Below are positions 8,217-16,468 of a DNA stretch of 35,763 nt, piece after piece. Numbering within the stretch: position 1 is the stretch's first letter; each line of letters opens with the position of its first letter. The notes below the pieces were generated by a model that did not search any database, was not told the origin of the DNA, and saw nothing but the letters and a program-made list of their open reading frames with translations. This stretch comes from an uncultured Sutterella sp. (lineage in GTDB: Bacteria > Pseudomonadota > Gammaproteobacteria > Burkholderiales > Burkholderiaceae_F), in assembly GCA_905201055.1 (NCBI GenBank), contig CAJKMT010000011.1, positions 1-35,763 on the forward strand, in the 5' to 3' direction. The translations under genes were made by a program, and so were the position numbers.

Positions 8217-8907
8217 TCAGCCGAAATGGATTTTGGAAGGGGCGCTGCTCACAAGCGATGTTCCTCTGTCGGTAGCCACTTTAAGAGAATGTCTCGATAA
8301 ACGCTATACCAAAGCTCAGGTTTTGCAGATGCTTGCTGAACTGCAAAACGATTGGGCGGGACGCGCCCTTGAGCTTCGGGAGGTGGGTGAAGGATTGTGG
8401 CGCTTTCAGTCGGTAGGGGCGATGCGCGACATCTTAAGAAAACTTCATCCGGAAGAAGCGCCGAAATACAGCCGAACGGTGATGGAGACGCTCGCAGTGA
8501 TTGCTTACCGCCAACCGGTGACTCGCGGTGATATTGAAAAGATTCGCGGGGTGAGTGTCAATCCCAATGCCATTAAAACATTACTTGACCGTAATTGGAT
8601 TGAAGTGATCGGCAGAAGAGAAACGGTCGGGCACCCTGAACTGCTCGCCACAACCCGTCAGTTTCTTGTTGATTTGGGGTTAAACTCCTTGCAGGATTTG
8701 CCGAGTATTGCTCCTCAGGATGAGCCCGATGTCGAAGCTTTTGAGTTGTTTGAGGGACAGTCTCAAACGGAAAAAATCGCCGTTAACCGCATCACGGATC
8801 GCTCGCAGCTCAAGGCTCTTGATGATGAACACGCCAGATTGGAAAGTCTGATCCAGCCGTTGGATTTTGGAGAAAATGACGATGATCAAACGAAACGCTC
8901 CGAATAA
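8200..8907 (+). CDS. scpB: Segregation and condensation protein B
   Basis: ScpB forms, with Smc and ScpA, the bacterial condensin that organises and segregates chromosomes. The 235-residue protein shows the family pattern: an N-terminal winged helix (ILEGALLTSDVPLSVATLRECL), then the conserved core SRTVMETLAVIAYRQPVTRGDIEKIRGV and the second winged helix ending ELLATTRQFLVDLGL, followed by an acidic tail. It overlaps the YchJ-like gene before it and rluB after it. The usual partner scpA is not adjacent; the position where it often sits holds the YchJ-like gene instead. scpA and smc would have to be elsewhere in the genome. Confidence 0.94.
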   Translation: MSTLTDQPKWILEGALLTSDVPLSVATLRECLDKRYTKAQVLQMLAELQNDWAGRALELREVGEGLWRFQSVGAMRDILRKLHPEEAPKYSRTVMETLAVIAYRQPVTRGDIEKIRGVSVNPNAIKTLLDRNWIEVIGRRETVGHPELLATTRQFLVDLGLNSLQDLPSIAPQDEPDVEAFELFEGQSQTEKIAVNRITDRSQLKALDDEHARLESLIQPLDFGENDDDQTKRSE

Positions 8908-10009
8908 GGGGAAAACACTGCGACCGGCGGCTAAACGCACCCCGTTTAGAGCCCCCTTAGCCAAAAAGCGCACGGCGGAGTCGGTAAAACCCGCGGTTGA
9001 ACAAGTGCCTTCCAACGCTGTTTCGGAAGCAATCGGTGCCGTCGGAGAGAAACTGCAGAAAGTGCTGGCAGATGCCGGTTTAGGGTCGCGCCGCGAAATG
9101 GAGGCGCTCATTGCCACCGGTGTGGTGACCGTTAACGGCGATGTGGCTAAGGTCGGTGATCGGGTGCGCCCTAATGACAGTATTCGAGTCAAAGGACGTT
9201 TGGTCAAACGAGCAGTTGTCTCAAGTGATGTTCCCAAAGTGCTTTTGTACCATAAGCCTGCCGGAGAAATTGTTTCAGCCGATGACCCGCAGGGGCGTCC
9301 CAGTGTTTTTGATCGCCTGCCTAAATTAAACGGTGAACGCTGGATTGCTGTCGGCCGTTTGGACTTTAATACCGAAGGTGTTCTTTTATTTACCACAAGC
9401 GGGGCACTTGCCAATATGCTCATGCATCCGCGCTACCGCATTGAGCGCGAGTATGCCGTGCGCGTGCAGGGTGAATTGAGCGATGAGAACAAGGAAAAGC
9501 TTTTAAAAGGCATAAAGCTTGATGACGGTCCCGCAGCCTTCTCACGCATTGAAGATATCGGCGGTGTTTCAAGTAACCATTGGTATCGGGTGACTTTGGC
9601 AGAAGGCCGAAATCGAGAAGTGCGCCGAATTTTTGAAGCGGTCGGACTGACGGTTTCCCGTTTGATTCGGGTTCGTTTCGGTGCGGTGCTTTTGCCCAAA
9701 GATCTGCCTCGCGGAGCCAAGATGCGCTTAAGTGACGAGTGGGTCAAGGGGTGGATCGAAGACTTGAAGGCCGGCAGCAGCCGTGCTGGCGTTGTCCCCG
9801 GAAGTGACAAAAGCAAGGTTGCGGCGGCACCGACTCGCCAGAAAGCAAAGGCCGGCACCGGTGCCAACAAAGGCGGTCGCAAATTTGCCGCCAGAAAAGA
9901 TGTTTACGACAAAGGTTATGAGGGCGTGGCCGAATCGAAGAAACGCACCGCCAAACGTGTCATAAACATTAACAAAGCCGCCAAGACAGTGAGACGCTCG
10001 AGCCGCTAA
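8882..10009 (+). CDS. rluB: 23S rRNA pseudouridine synthase, RsuA/RluB type
   Basis: RluB-type enzymes make pseudouridine at position 2605 of 23S rRNA. The protein (about 375 residues) has a basic N-terminal extension, an S4 RNA-binding domain at about residues 56-103 (EKLQKVLADAGLGSRREME), and an RsuA-type catalytic domain with GRLDFNTEGVLLFTTSG, catalytic Asp161. A long Lys/Arg-rich disordered tail follows, as in many proteobacterial RluB proteins. ATG 8882 is preferred over ATG 8876 because GGAG at 8869-8872 is better spaced; both lie inside the end of scpB. RluB is favoured over RluE, RluF or RsuA by length, basic tails and linkage to scpB. Confidence 0.9.
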   Translation: MIKRNAPNKGKTLRPAAKRTPFRAPLAKKRTAESVKPAVEQVPSNAVSEAIGAVGEKLQKVLADAGLGSRREMEALIATGVVTVNGDVAKVGDRVRPNDSIRVKGRLVKRAVVSSDVPKVLLYHKPAGEIVSADDPQGRPSVFDRLPKLNGERWIAVGRLDFNTEGVLLFTTSGALANMLMHPRYRIEREYAVRVQGELSDENKEKLLKGIKLDDGPAAFSRIEDIGGVSSNHWYRVTLAEGRNREVRRIFEAVGLTVSRLIRVRFGAVLLPKDLPRGAKMRLSDEWVKGWIEDLKAGSSRAGVVPGSDKSKVAAAPTRQKAKAGTGANKGGRKFAARKDVYDKGYEGVAESKKRTAKRVININKAAKTVRRSSR

Positions 10010-10040
10010 AATGTCGGCGAACTAATTAAAAAGAAAGCCC

Positions 10041-11834
10041 ATGAGTAAAAAACTAGTAGACCGCTTGCCGATTTTCAGCGACCCTTATGTCAGACGGTTG
10101 CTGGGGTATTTGCCTGCGCATAAAAAAGAAATCGCCCTGGCTGTCGTGTGCATGATTTTAGGTGCCGCGAGTTCTTCTTTAATTGCCCTTTTGCTGGGTA
10201 AACTCACCGATTTGGGCTTTTATGAGCACAATCCTGCCATTGTCTGGTGGACTCCGGTGGGACTGATCGGCATTTCCATTTTGCACGGCGGAACGCAGTT
10301 TCTTTCGAACTATCTCCTGCAGCGGGTGAGCCAACAGGTTTTGGTGCGCATTCGCCGCCTGATGTTCAGTCACCTGATTCAGTGGTCTTCGCAAACCTAT
10401 CAGCGCTACATGTCGGGCAAGATCGTTTCGAAGTTTGTCAATGAAGCTTCCGGCGCTTTAGGGATGGCCGCGGAAATTTTGACAACGCTTGTTCGCGATT
10501 CGCTGCAAATCATTTCCTTGGCCTGCATTCTTGTTTATCACAATTGGCTTTTGACCCTGGTGACTTTGGTGGTAGCACCGCTTTTAGCGATGGTGCTTAA
10601 ATGGGTGAGCCGTACGGTGAAACGTTTGACGCTGGGTTCTCAAAATACCTTGGGCGAAATGAGCGTGGCCATTCAGGAAGCCTATGAAGGCCAGCGTGTG
10701 GTGAAAATTTACGACGGCTATGTTTATGAGAAAAAGCGCTTTGCAGCCATCAACGAACGCCTGAAGTCCTACGCTGTTCGCATGCAGGCGGTGAAATCTC
10801 TGGGAACACCTTTGACACAGCTTGTCACGATGATCGGTGTCTCAGTTGTGGTGGTTTTTGCTCTGACTCAGGCTCAAAGGGGTGAACTCTCCATGGGTGA
10901 ATTCACCACCTACCTGTCCGCCATGCTTTTGATGATGCCCGCAATCCGTCACTTGTCCGGATTAAACGGCTCCATTGCCCGTATGTCGGCAGCCTCTGAA
11001 AGTGTCTTTAAGATGATCGACGAGCCGCCTGAAGAAGATAACGGCTCGCGCACGATTGAGCGCGCAACCGGCGCGGTAAGCTTCCGCAATGTTTGCCACA
11101 CGTATGACGGGGCAACGACTCCGGCGGTGGAAAACTTCACTTTGGATGTGAAGCCCGGCGAAATGATTGCCTTGGTCGGTTCTTCGGGCTCGGGCAAGAC
11201 AACGCTTATCAATTTGATTCCGCGCTTCTGGACGATGACATCGGGTGATATTCTCTTTGACGGCATCAGTCAAAAAGACCTGACCTTAAGAAGTTTGCGC
11301 GCGCAGATCTCGCTTGTGAGCCAGGATGTTGTTCTTTTTGATGACACGATTGCCGCCAATATCGCCTACGGTGTGCGTGACAAAGTCACCGATGAAGATA
11401 TCCGAAAGGCAGCGGAAGCGGCTTATCTTCTGCCCTTTATTGAATCGTTGCCCGAAGGCTTCAATACCCGAGTGGGTGAGGGCGGCGCAAAGCTTTCGGG
11501 CGGTCAGCGTCAGCGCATTTCCATTGCCCGCGCGCTGCTGAAAAACGCACCGATTTTGCTTTTGGATGAAGCCACGAGTGCCTTGGATACCGAAAGTGAG
11601 AAATATATTCAGGCCTCGCTTGATGAGCTGATGGTCGGCCGCACGAGTTTTGTAGTGGCTCACCGCTTGTCAACAATTGAGGGCGCTGACCGTATTGTCG
11701 TGATGAAGGACGGCCATATCGTTGAAATCGGCAACCACAAAGAATTGTTGGAAAAGAACGGTGTGTACGCCAATCTCTACAAGATTCAGTTTGCCGACAG
11801 ACCGACAGCTCATCAGCTTTTGGAAAATCATTAA
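10041..11834 (+). CDS. msbA: Lipid A export ABC transporter MsbA
   Basis: A 597-residue half-transporter that, as a homodimer in the inner membrane, flips lipid A-core to the periplasmic leaflet. The N-terminal half holds six hydrophobic helices. The C-terminal ATPase domain has GSSGSGKT (Walker A, residues 380-387), LSGGQRQR (485-492), ILLLDEATSALD (Walker B from 505) and the switch histidine in VVAHRLST. Length and the LVSQDVVLFDDTIAANIAYG Q-loop region fit MsbA well; another type I exporter is possible but less likely. It is 31 bases after rluB and ends at a terminator shared with the opposing gene. Confidence 0.9.
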   Translation: MSKKLVDRLPIFSDPYVRRLLGYLPAHKKEIALAVVCMILGAASSSLIALLLGKLTDLGFYEHNPAIVWWTPVGLIGISILHGGTQFLSNYLLQRVSQQVLVRIRRLMFSHLIQWSSQTYQRYMSGKIVSKFVNEASGALGMAAEILTTLVRDSLQIISLACILVYHNWLLTLVTLVVAPLLAMVLKWVSRTVKRLTLGSQNTLGEMSVAIQEAYEGQRVVKIYDGYVYEKKRFAAINERLKSYAVRMQAVKSLGTPLTQLVTMIGVSVVVVFALTQAQRGELSMGEFTTYLSAMLLMMPAIRHLSGLNGSIARMSAASESVFKMIDEPPEEDNGSRTIERATGAVSFRNVCHTYDGATTPAVENFTLDVKPGEMIALVGSSGSGKTTLINLIPRFWTMTSGDILFDGISQKDLTLRSLRAQISLVSQDVVLFDDTIAANIAYGVRDKVTDEDIRKAAEAAYLLPFIESLPEGFNTRVGEGGAKLSGGQRQRISIARALLKNAPILLLDEATSALDTESEKYIQASLDELMVGRTSFVVAHRLSTIEGADRIVVMKDGHIVEIGNHKELLEKNGVYANLYKIQFADRPTAHQLLENH

Positions 11835-11861
11835 AGAGTTCTGACAATCAAGATGTCAAAG

Positions 11862-11895
11862 CGGAGGTCCCAAGATGGAAAAAGACCTCCGTTTT
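11862..11895 (+). terminator. Terminator between convergent msbA and AEC permease genes
   Basis: CGGAGGTC (11862-11869) pairs with GACCTCCG (11884-11891), followed by TTTT and a further T-rich stretch. The A-rich flank at 11858-11860 gives a short T-run on the other strand, so it may act in both directions. Confidence 0.75.
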
Positions 11896-11900
11896 GCATT

Positions 11901-12848
11901 TTAGAGCTTTACGCCCAAGAGCGTCAGTGTCAGCGGAATAAGCAATGCCGAGAGCATGGTTGAAACAAAAATCGCATTGCTTGCCGCCCCTTCCTGACTT
12001 CTGAATTCACTTGCCATCAGATAAACATTGATAGCCACGGGCAATGAGGCAGTGAGAACACAGGCATTGGTGGTGATTTCATCCAAGCCGATGAGTTTTG
12101 CCAGGCAAAAGACAATAAAGGGGTGAATCACAATTTTCAGAGTGGAAATGGCTAAACCTCTTGGCAAAGCCGCTGTGAAGCGATGCTGAGCCAATCCCAT
12201 ACCGACTACGATCAGGGCAATCGGTGTTGTGGCTGAAGAAACATAGCCGAGTGTGCGTTCAAGAAAATCGGGTAGCTGCCATCCGCTCAAACCCCAGGCA
12301 CTGCCCACAACAATGGCAAGCACCACCGGATTTTTAAACACTTTAAGCATCGGCCGACCGATCCGCTTCCAGTCCAAAGCGCCCTCAGCTTTACCTAATT
12401 CAACACTGGCAATCGCAGTGGTCCAAAGCAAAAGAACGCTGAAAATAATCAAAAGACTGATTGTCGGCATGGCCTCATCTCCAAGGCTTACTTGAAGAAT
12501 GGGTACGCCAAGCTGAACGTTGTTGCCGAAAATGGCAGCCATGCCGAAAATGGTTTTGCCGGTATTATCCAGGTGAAATATTCGCCCCACCGTGCGTCCC
12601 AGACAGTAGATGATGACGCAGGAGCCGAAAAAAGCGATGAGCACTCGCCAGTCAACGGGCGGCATTTCAGAAAGTTTACTCATCAGAGAAAATAGCAGCG
12701 CGGGCATCAGGAATCGGAATGTAAAGCCCGAGAGCGTGCGGACGATGCTTTGATCAAAATATTTTCCGACAATCAGCCCCCAGCCGAGAAGCACCAAAAG
12801 GAAAAGCGGCAGACAAAGCTGAAGGTGGTAGAAAAACAAGTTAAGCAT
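11901..12848 (-). CDS. AEC-family (auxin efflux carrier-like) permease
   Basis: A 315-residue inner-membrane protein with about ten hydrophobic segments. The pattern LFLLVLLGWGLIVGKYFDQ at the start, FRFLMPALLFSLMSKL, then GMAAIFGNNVQLGVPI, and later VVGMGLAQ and CVLTASLPVAINVYLMASEF is typical of the AEC transporter family, whose bacterial members move malate, malonate or other small acids. Substrate is not predictable here. ATG 12848 is chosen because GAGG precedes it; an upstream in-frame start at 12878 would overlap the pseudouridine synthase gene. It lies seven bases after that gene, so the two are probably co-transcribed. Confidence 0.88.
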   Translation of the reverse strand: MLNLFFYHLQLCLPLFLLVLLGWGLIVGKYFDQSIVRTLSGFTFRFLMPALLFSLMSKLSEMPPVDWRVLIAFFGSCVIIYCLGRTVGRIFHLDNTGKTIFGMAAIFGNNVQLGVPILQVSLGDEAMPTISLLIIFSVLLLWTTAIASVELGKAEGALDWKRIGRPMLKVFKNPVVLAIVVGSAWGLSGWQLPDFLERTLGYVSSATTPIALIVVGMGLAQHRFTAALPRGLAISTLKIVIHPFIVFCLAKLIGLDEITTNACVLTASLPVAINVYLMASEFRSQEGAASNAIFVSTMLSALLIPLTLTLLGVKL

Positions 12849-12855
12849 TTTGACC

Positions 12856-13677
12856 TCAGAAAGGACAAGGCGCCTCAATTGTTAGGAGCTCACCGCTCGT
12901 GGGATGAATAAAACGGATGGCTTCGGCATGAAGGTAGAGCCTGTCAGCCGGTCGCCCGTAAAGATCGTCGCCCACGATGGCGGCGTTGAGCCCATCGGCG
13001 TGGGCCGCATGAATGCGAAGCTGATGCGTGCGTCCGGTTTTAGGATAAAAAGCAATGCGTGCCCGACCGTCCGGGTAGCTCTGAAGTAAACGATAACCCG
13101 TACAGGCGGGTTTTCCGTATGTGTACTCAACCATTTGACGAGGACGCTCGAAGGGGTTGAGGCAAAGAGGCAATTGAATTTCACCGTTTGGGATTGCCGG
13201 TGTTTTTTCCAGAATCGCAATATAGCGCTTCTGAACGGATCCTTGAGAAAACGCTGCCTGCAAAGCCTTGTGGGTCTGCTTGTTTTTTGCAAAAACTACA
13301 ATGCCGGATGTCGCCATATCCAAGCGGTGCAGAAGCATCGGTCCGGTGGCATTCGGATACAGAGCCATCGCAATGGAGTAAAGGTCGGTGACAGGCAGTT
13401 TGCCCGGCACAGAAAGCATGCCCTCAGGCTTATTGAAAGCCACGATATCGCTGTCTTCATAAACGATCTCAGGCTTCCAATTTTGATAGCGGTTGCGGGC
13501 TAAAAGGTTTTCTTCAAGTTTTTCGCCTTCAAGGAAAAATTCAAGCAGTTTCTCGTGGCGCTCTTTGGCAAAGGCGTAAAAAGTGCCTTCGGCTCTCGCG
13601 TCATACGCTGCCACCAGTCCCCACCAGAATTGACCCATGGCAATGGGTTGGGCATGAAGGCGATAAGCCATGTTCAA
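12856..13677 (-). CDS. RluA-family pseudouridine synthase, catalytic C-terminal part of a frameshifted gene
   Basis: This 273-residue frame holds the catalytic domain: YEDSDIVAFNKPEGMLSVPGK, then LLHRLDMATSGIVVFAKN with catalytic Asp120, and the RNA-binding stretch KTGRTHQLRIHAAH. Its first residues (MAYRLHAQPIAMGQFWWG) match a segment that in two-domain RluA-family proteins lies in the middle of the protein, not at the start. TTG 13677 is only the first start-like codon: the frame stays open upstream (residues KEKPATLLELLSGYINREEQ) to the A-tract where it meets the frame of the upstream piece. The enzyme modifies uridines in rRNA or tRNA; the target is unknown. Confidence 0.85.
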   Translation of the reverse strand: MNMAYRLHAQPIAMGQFWWGLVAAYDARAEGTFYAFAKERHEKLLEFFLEGEKLEENLLARNRYQNWKPEIVYEDSDIVAFNKPEGMLSVPGKLPVTDLYSIAMALYPNATGPMLLHRLDMATSGIVVFAKNKQTHKALQAAFSQGSVQKRYIAILEKTPAIPNGEIQLPLCLNPFERPRQMVEYTYGKPACTGYRLLQSYPDGRARIAFYPKTGRTHQLRIHAAHADGLNAAIVGDDLYGRPADRLYLHAEAIRFIHPTSGELLTIEAPCPF

Positions 13678-13747
13678 CAGTGCGGGTAGGGCCGTGCGTA
13701 AAATGGCTTTTAGCTGTTCTTCGCGGTTGATGTATCCTGAAAGTAAT

Positions 13748-14371
13748 TCAAGAAGTGTGGCGGGTTTTTCTTTTTTTATTTTGAACGGTAATACTGCCTA
13801 AGCGTCGTTTCCATTCATTTTCCACGGCCACATGGGTGCGGTGCTGAAAGTCTGAGCGGGCAGCTTCTTCTGCCTGCAAAGCCAACACGTATTTTAGTTT
13901 CAGGCGCTCGAGCTCGCCGGAATCAAACTGACTCGAAGCAATGAGCGCTTCTTTATTGAAAACGCCGCTTGCGCGTTGCTGCTGGCGGTGTTCCCGTCTG
14001 GCTTGAGCCGCTTCTTTAAAAGTGACGTATTTTTCCTGAGCGCGCAGTTTTTCTTCAAACGCCTTATCAATGCGTTCGGTGTTTAAAGGCTGAAGGTTTT
14101 CCGCAGGCAGCTGCTGCCAAAACGACGGTTCAAAGTAAGAGTCGGTGCAGTCAAACTGGTCACATGCACAAATAAATCCGGTCGTTCCATCAGGCAATCG
14201 GCACACCAACACGGCAACCAAACGGCCTGCTTGGTTGCGGGCAGATTCATCGAGATGCCGACGGATCCGCTCTGCGGCACTCTTCACGAGAGGATGAACC
14301 TGATAGTGATACGGATACGTGAGTGCGTCGCCTGTTACCGATCGGTCGGCGCACTCGAGCTTCTTAAACAT
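13748..14371 (-). CDS. N-terminal domain of the same two-domain pseudouridine synthase
   Basis: A 207-residue frame beginning MFKKLECADRSV, followed by LTYPYHYQVHPLVKSAAERI, a middle part with GFICACDQFD, and a Lys/Arg/Glu-rich coiled-coil-like end (FKEAAQARREHRQQQ, SSQFDSGELERLKLKYVLALQAE). This is the N-terminal domain of the long RluA-family pseudouridine synthases seen for example in Bacteroides (recalled from memory, not searched). It has no catalytic motif of its own. The frame ends at TGA soon after AATAAAAAAAGAAAAACC, in a region where the other frame carries the expected continuation. It may be made as a truncated protein or be the first half of a gene broken by one base. Confidence 0.75.
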   Translation of the reverse strand: MFKKLECADRSVTGDALTYPYHYQVHPLVKSAAERIRRHLDESARNQAGRLVAVLVCRLPDGTTGFICACDQFDCTDSYFEPSFWQQLPAENLQPLNTERIDKAFEEKLRAQEKYVTFKEAAQARREHRQQQRASGVFNKEALIASSQFDSGELERLKLKYVLALQAEEAARSDFQHRTHVAVENEWKRRLGSITVQNKKRKTRHTS

Positions 14372-14477
14372 ATTTCAAACAAAAAATTCAGTCGCCTGAA
14401 AGTCTAGCAAATGCCGCTCTTTACTGAGATTGTTTCGCTAAAAAAAGGATCATTTTTTGTCAAAGTGCCTTGAAACG

Positions 14478-14509
14478 AAAAAGGGATTCTGAGACAGTCT
14501 CAGAATCCC
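14478..14509 (-). terminator. Rho-independent terminator after fhs
   Basis: GGGATTCTGAGA (14483-14494) pairs perfectly with TCTCAGAATCCC (14498-14509), with a 3-nt loop. On the minus strand the stem is followed by TTTTT, 26 bases after the fhs stop. Bases 14372-14477 hold nothing else recognisable. Confidence 0.88.
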
Positions 14510-14535
14510 CCTGCGGTTATCTTTCGGCTATTTAA

Positions 14536-16182
14536 CTATGAAAGACCGACGATTTTGCCGTTGACGACATCAATGTGCAAAGCGGCAGGCTGCTTGGGCA
14601 GACCGGGCATGCGCATGATGGCTCCGGTGGTGGCTACAACAAAACCGGCACCGGCGTTGAGGATCAGACGCTGCACAGGCAGGGTAAATCCTTTGGGAGC
14701 GCCAAGCCAAGTCGGTTCGTGTGACAGTGAATACGGTGTCTTGGCGACGCAGACCGGCAGACGATCAAATCCGAGTTCCTGGATTTGTTTGAGATCTTTT
14801 TTGGCAGCCGCCGACAGCTCAATGTCCTTGGCACCGTAGACATTGACAGCCAATTTCTCGAGTTTTGTGACGACATCGTCATCTTCTTCGTACGAGAAGT
14901 GCAAAGGCTTGGGTTCACCGGCAGCAGCCTGCATGACGGCTTTGGCTAATTCAACGGCACCTTCGCCGCCTTTAATAAAGCCGTCGCAAACAGCAAAACG
15001 CACGCCCTTTTCAGCGCAGCGAGCGCGGATGATCTCAATTTCTTCTTCCGTATCCGTGGCAAAGTGATTTAAGCTCACCACAATTTCCGGTCCGAAATGT
15101 TTGAGGTTGTCGATGTGAGCATCCAAGTTGCATAAACCCTTCTTTAGTGCTTCAACATTGGGTTTGCCGATTTCAGGCAAGGGTACCATGCCGTGCCACT
15201 TCAGGGCTTTGGTAGAAGTGACAAGAACAATCGCTGAAGGGGTAAGACCGGCTGCGCGGCACTTAATATTGATGAACTTTTCAGCGCCCAAGTCGCTGCC
15301 GAAACCGGCTTCCGTCACAGCCCAGTCACCTAAAGTCATTGCCGCCTTCGTAGCAACCACGGAGTTGCAGCCGTGGGCGATGTTGGCAAAGGGGCCGCCG
15401 TGCACGAAAGCCAAGTTGCCTTCAATAGTCTGAACGAGGTTGGGTTTCATTGCTTCAAGCAGCAAAGCCATCAAAGCGCCTGTGGCACCTAATTCTTTGC
15501 AGGTGTAGGCAGAGCCGTCACGCTTGATGCCGACAACCAGTCGGTCAATACGGGCACGCAAATCATCGAGGTCGTTGGCAAGGCAAAGCACGGCCATGAG
15601 TTCACTGGCAACCGTGATGTCAAAACCGGTTTCCGTGGGAATGCCGTTGGCAGGGCCGCCCAAGCCCGTGATGATGTTGCGGAGCATACGGTCATTGACG
15701 TCGACAACACGGCGCCAAATGACGGTCTTCAGGTCAACCTGACGTTGGTGGCGGGCATTGTCAATCATTGCCGCCAAAAGGTTGTTGGCAGCCGTGATGG
15801 CATGAAAGTCACCGGTAAAGTGCAGGTTGATGGATTCCATCGGCAAAACCTGAGAATATCCGCCGCCGGCAGCGCCGCCCTTCATGCCGAAGCAGGGACC
15901 GAGTGACGGTTCACGCAGAGCAACGACCGCCTTTTCGCCCAAGCGCTTTAAACCTTGAGTCAAAGCAATTGAGGTGGTCGTTTTGCCGGAGCCGGCAGGC
16001 ATGCCGGAGGTTGCCGTCACCAGAATCAGTTTGCCGTGAGGCTTTCTGTCAGCGTGAAAGGACACCTTGGCTTTGTCACGACCATAGGGTTCAAACTCAT
16101 CATCACTGAGACCGGCGCTGTGAGCCAAATCATCAATGCGAATCAATTTCGCCTCTTGGGCGATTTCGATATCAGACTTCAT
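14536..16182 (-). CDS. fhs: Formate-tetrahydrofolate ligase
   Basis: Fhs uses ATP to join formate to tetrahydrofolate, giving 10-formyl-THF for purine synthesis and fMet. The 548-residue cytoplasmic protein is near the usual 555. Motifs: a P-loop PAGSGKTT (residues 62-69; most family members have PAGEGKTT), then LREPSLGPCFGMKGGAAGGGYSQ, NLHFTGDFHAI, HGGPFANIAHGCNSV, the SDLGAEKF region and GFTLPVQRLILNAGAGFVV near the end. ATG 16182 is chosen because GGAG lies about ten bases before it; the longer frame from 16221 has a low-complexity Phe-rich start. It stands alone with its own terminator; no folD is adjacent. The 286-base upstream region is AT-rich and hairpin-rich. Confidence 0.95.
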   Translation of the reverse strand: MKSDIEIAQEAKLIRIDDLAHSAGLSDDEFEPYGRDKAKVSFHADRKPHGKLILVTATSGMPAGSGKTTTSIALTQGLKRLGEKAVVALREPSLGPCFGMKGGAAGGGYSQVLPMESINLHFTGDFHAITAANNLLAAMIDNARHQRQVDLKTVIWRRVVDVNDRMLRNIITGLGGPANGIPTETGFDITVASELMAVLCLANDLDDLRARIDRLVVGIKRDGSAYTCKELGATGALMALLLEAMKPNLVQTIEGNLAFVHGGPFANIAHGCNSVVATKAAMTLGDWAVTEAGFGSDLGAEKFINIKCRAAGLTPSAIVLVTSTKALKWHGMVPLPEIGKPNVEALKKGLCNLDAHIDNLKHFGPEIVVSLNHFATDTEEEIEIIRARCAEKGVRFAVCDGFIKGGEGAVELAKAVMQAAAGEPKPLHFSYEEDDDVVTKLEKLAVNVYGAKDIELSAAAKKDLKQIQELGFDRLPVCVAKTPYSLSHEPTWLGAPKGFTLPVQRLILNAGAGFVVATTGAIMRMPGLPKQPAALHIDVVNGKIVGLS

Positions 16183-16468
16183 GAAAAAAAACTCCAAAAA
16201 AGAAAAAAAACAGAAAAACAAAAGCTTCCCTTCGACTCAAAATAAATTTTTTGAGCCGATTGATTTTTGTCCGTTGAGAGTTTTCTGAGGTCAACGGCAT
16301 GGTGCATACGGATGCAAACAGTATGCCTGAAAAAAATATTTCAGTAACAAGAAAAAGGATATTTTTTTTCGTGCCTTTTTGAATTTGCGTTTAAGTCACA
16401 GGTGCACGGAGATGATTTTTCCTTGACAAACAAGGCTGTTGCGGGGATATCATACGGAGAAGCTTTGA
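16183..16468. other. AT-rich divergent intergenic region with three hairpins ahead of fhs
   Basis: No gene seen. On the fhs (minus) side there are successive inverted repeats: 16234-16257 (nine pairs, one G-T), 16271-16297 (CCGTTGA with TCAACGG) and 16304-16326 (GCATAC with GTATGC). They lie 50-145 bases before the fhs start and may form a structured leader. I could not match them to a known folate riboswitch. On the plus side TTGACA (16423-16428) and TATCAT (16448-16453) form a possible promoter for the TSUP gene, but the 19-base spacing is long. Confidence 0.35.

Larger units (their letters stand above)
12856..14371 (-). pseudogene. Full-length RluA-family gene interrupted by a +1 shift in an A-tract
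   Basis: The two frames above are one gene with a one-base surplus. Read on the minus strand, the tract has seven A, a G and five A (plus-strand positions 13765-13777). Removing one A from the seven-A run joins the frames as VQNKKEKPATLLELL. The corrected gene is 1,515 bases, 504 residues, about the size of intact family members. It may be a real mutation, a phase-variable tract, transcript slippage or a sequencing or assembly error. Confidence 0.7.

Noticed and set aside
13765..13782. Programmed -1 frameshift at the A-tract of the split pseudouridine synthase
   Set aside because: Joining the frames needs a +1 shift (or -2), not -1, and the zero-frame codons do not form a classic slippery heptamer; a one-base change in the tract is simpler.
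16183..16400. THF riboswitch before fhs
   Set aside because: Hairpins are present, but I could not identify the conserved core elements of the known folate riboswitch classes, so it is kept only as a structured leader.
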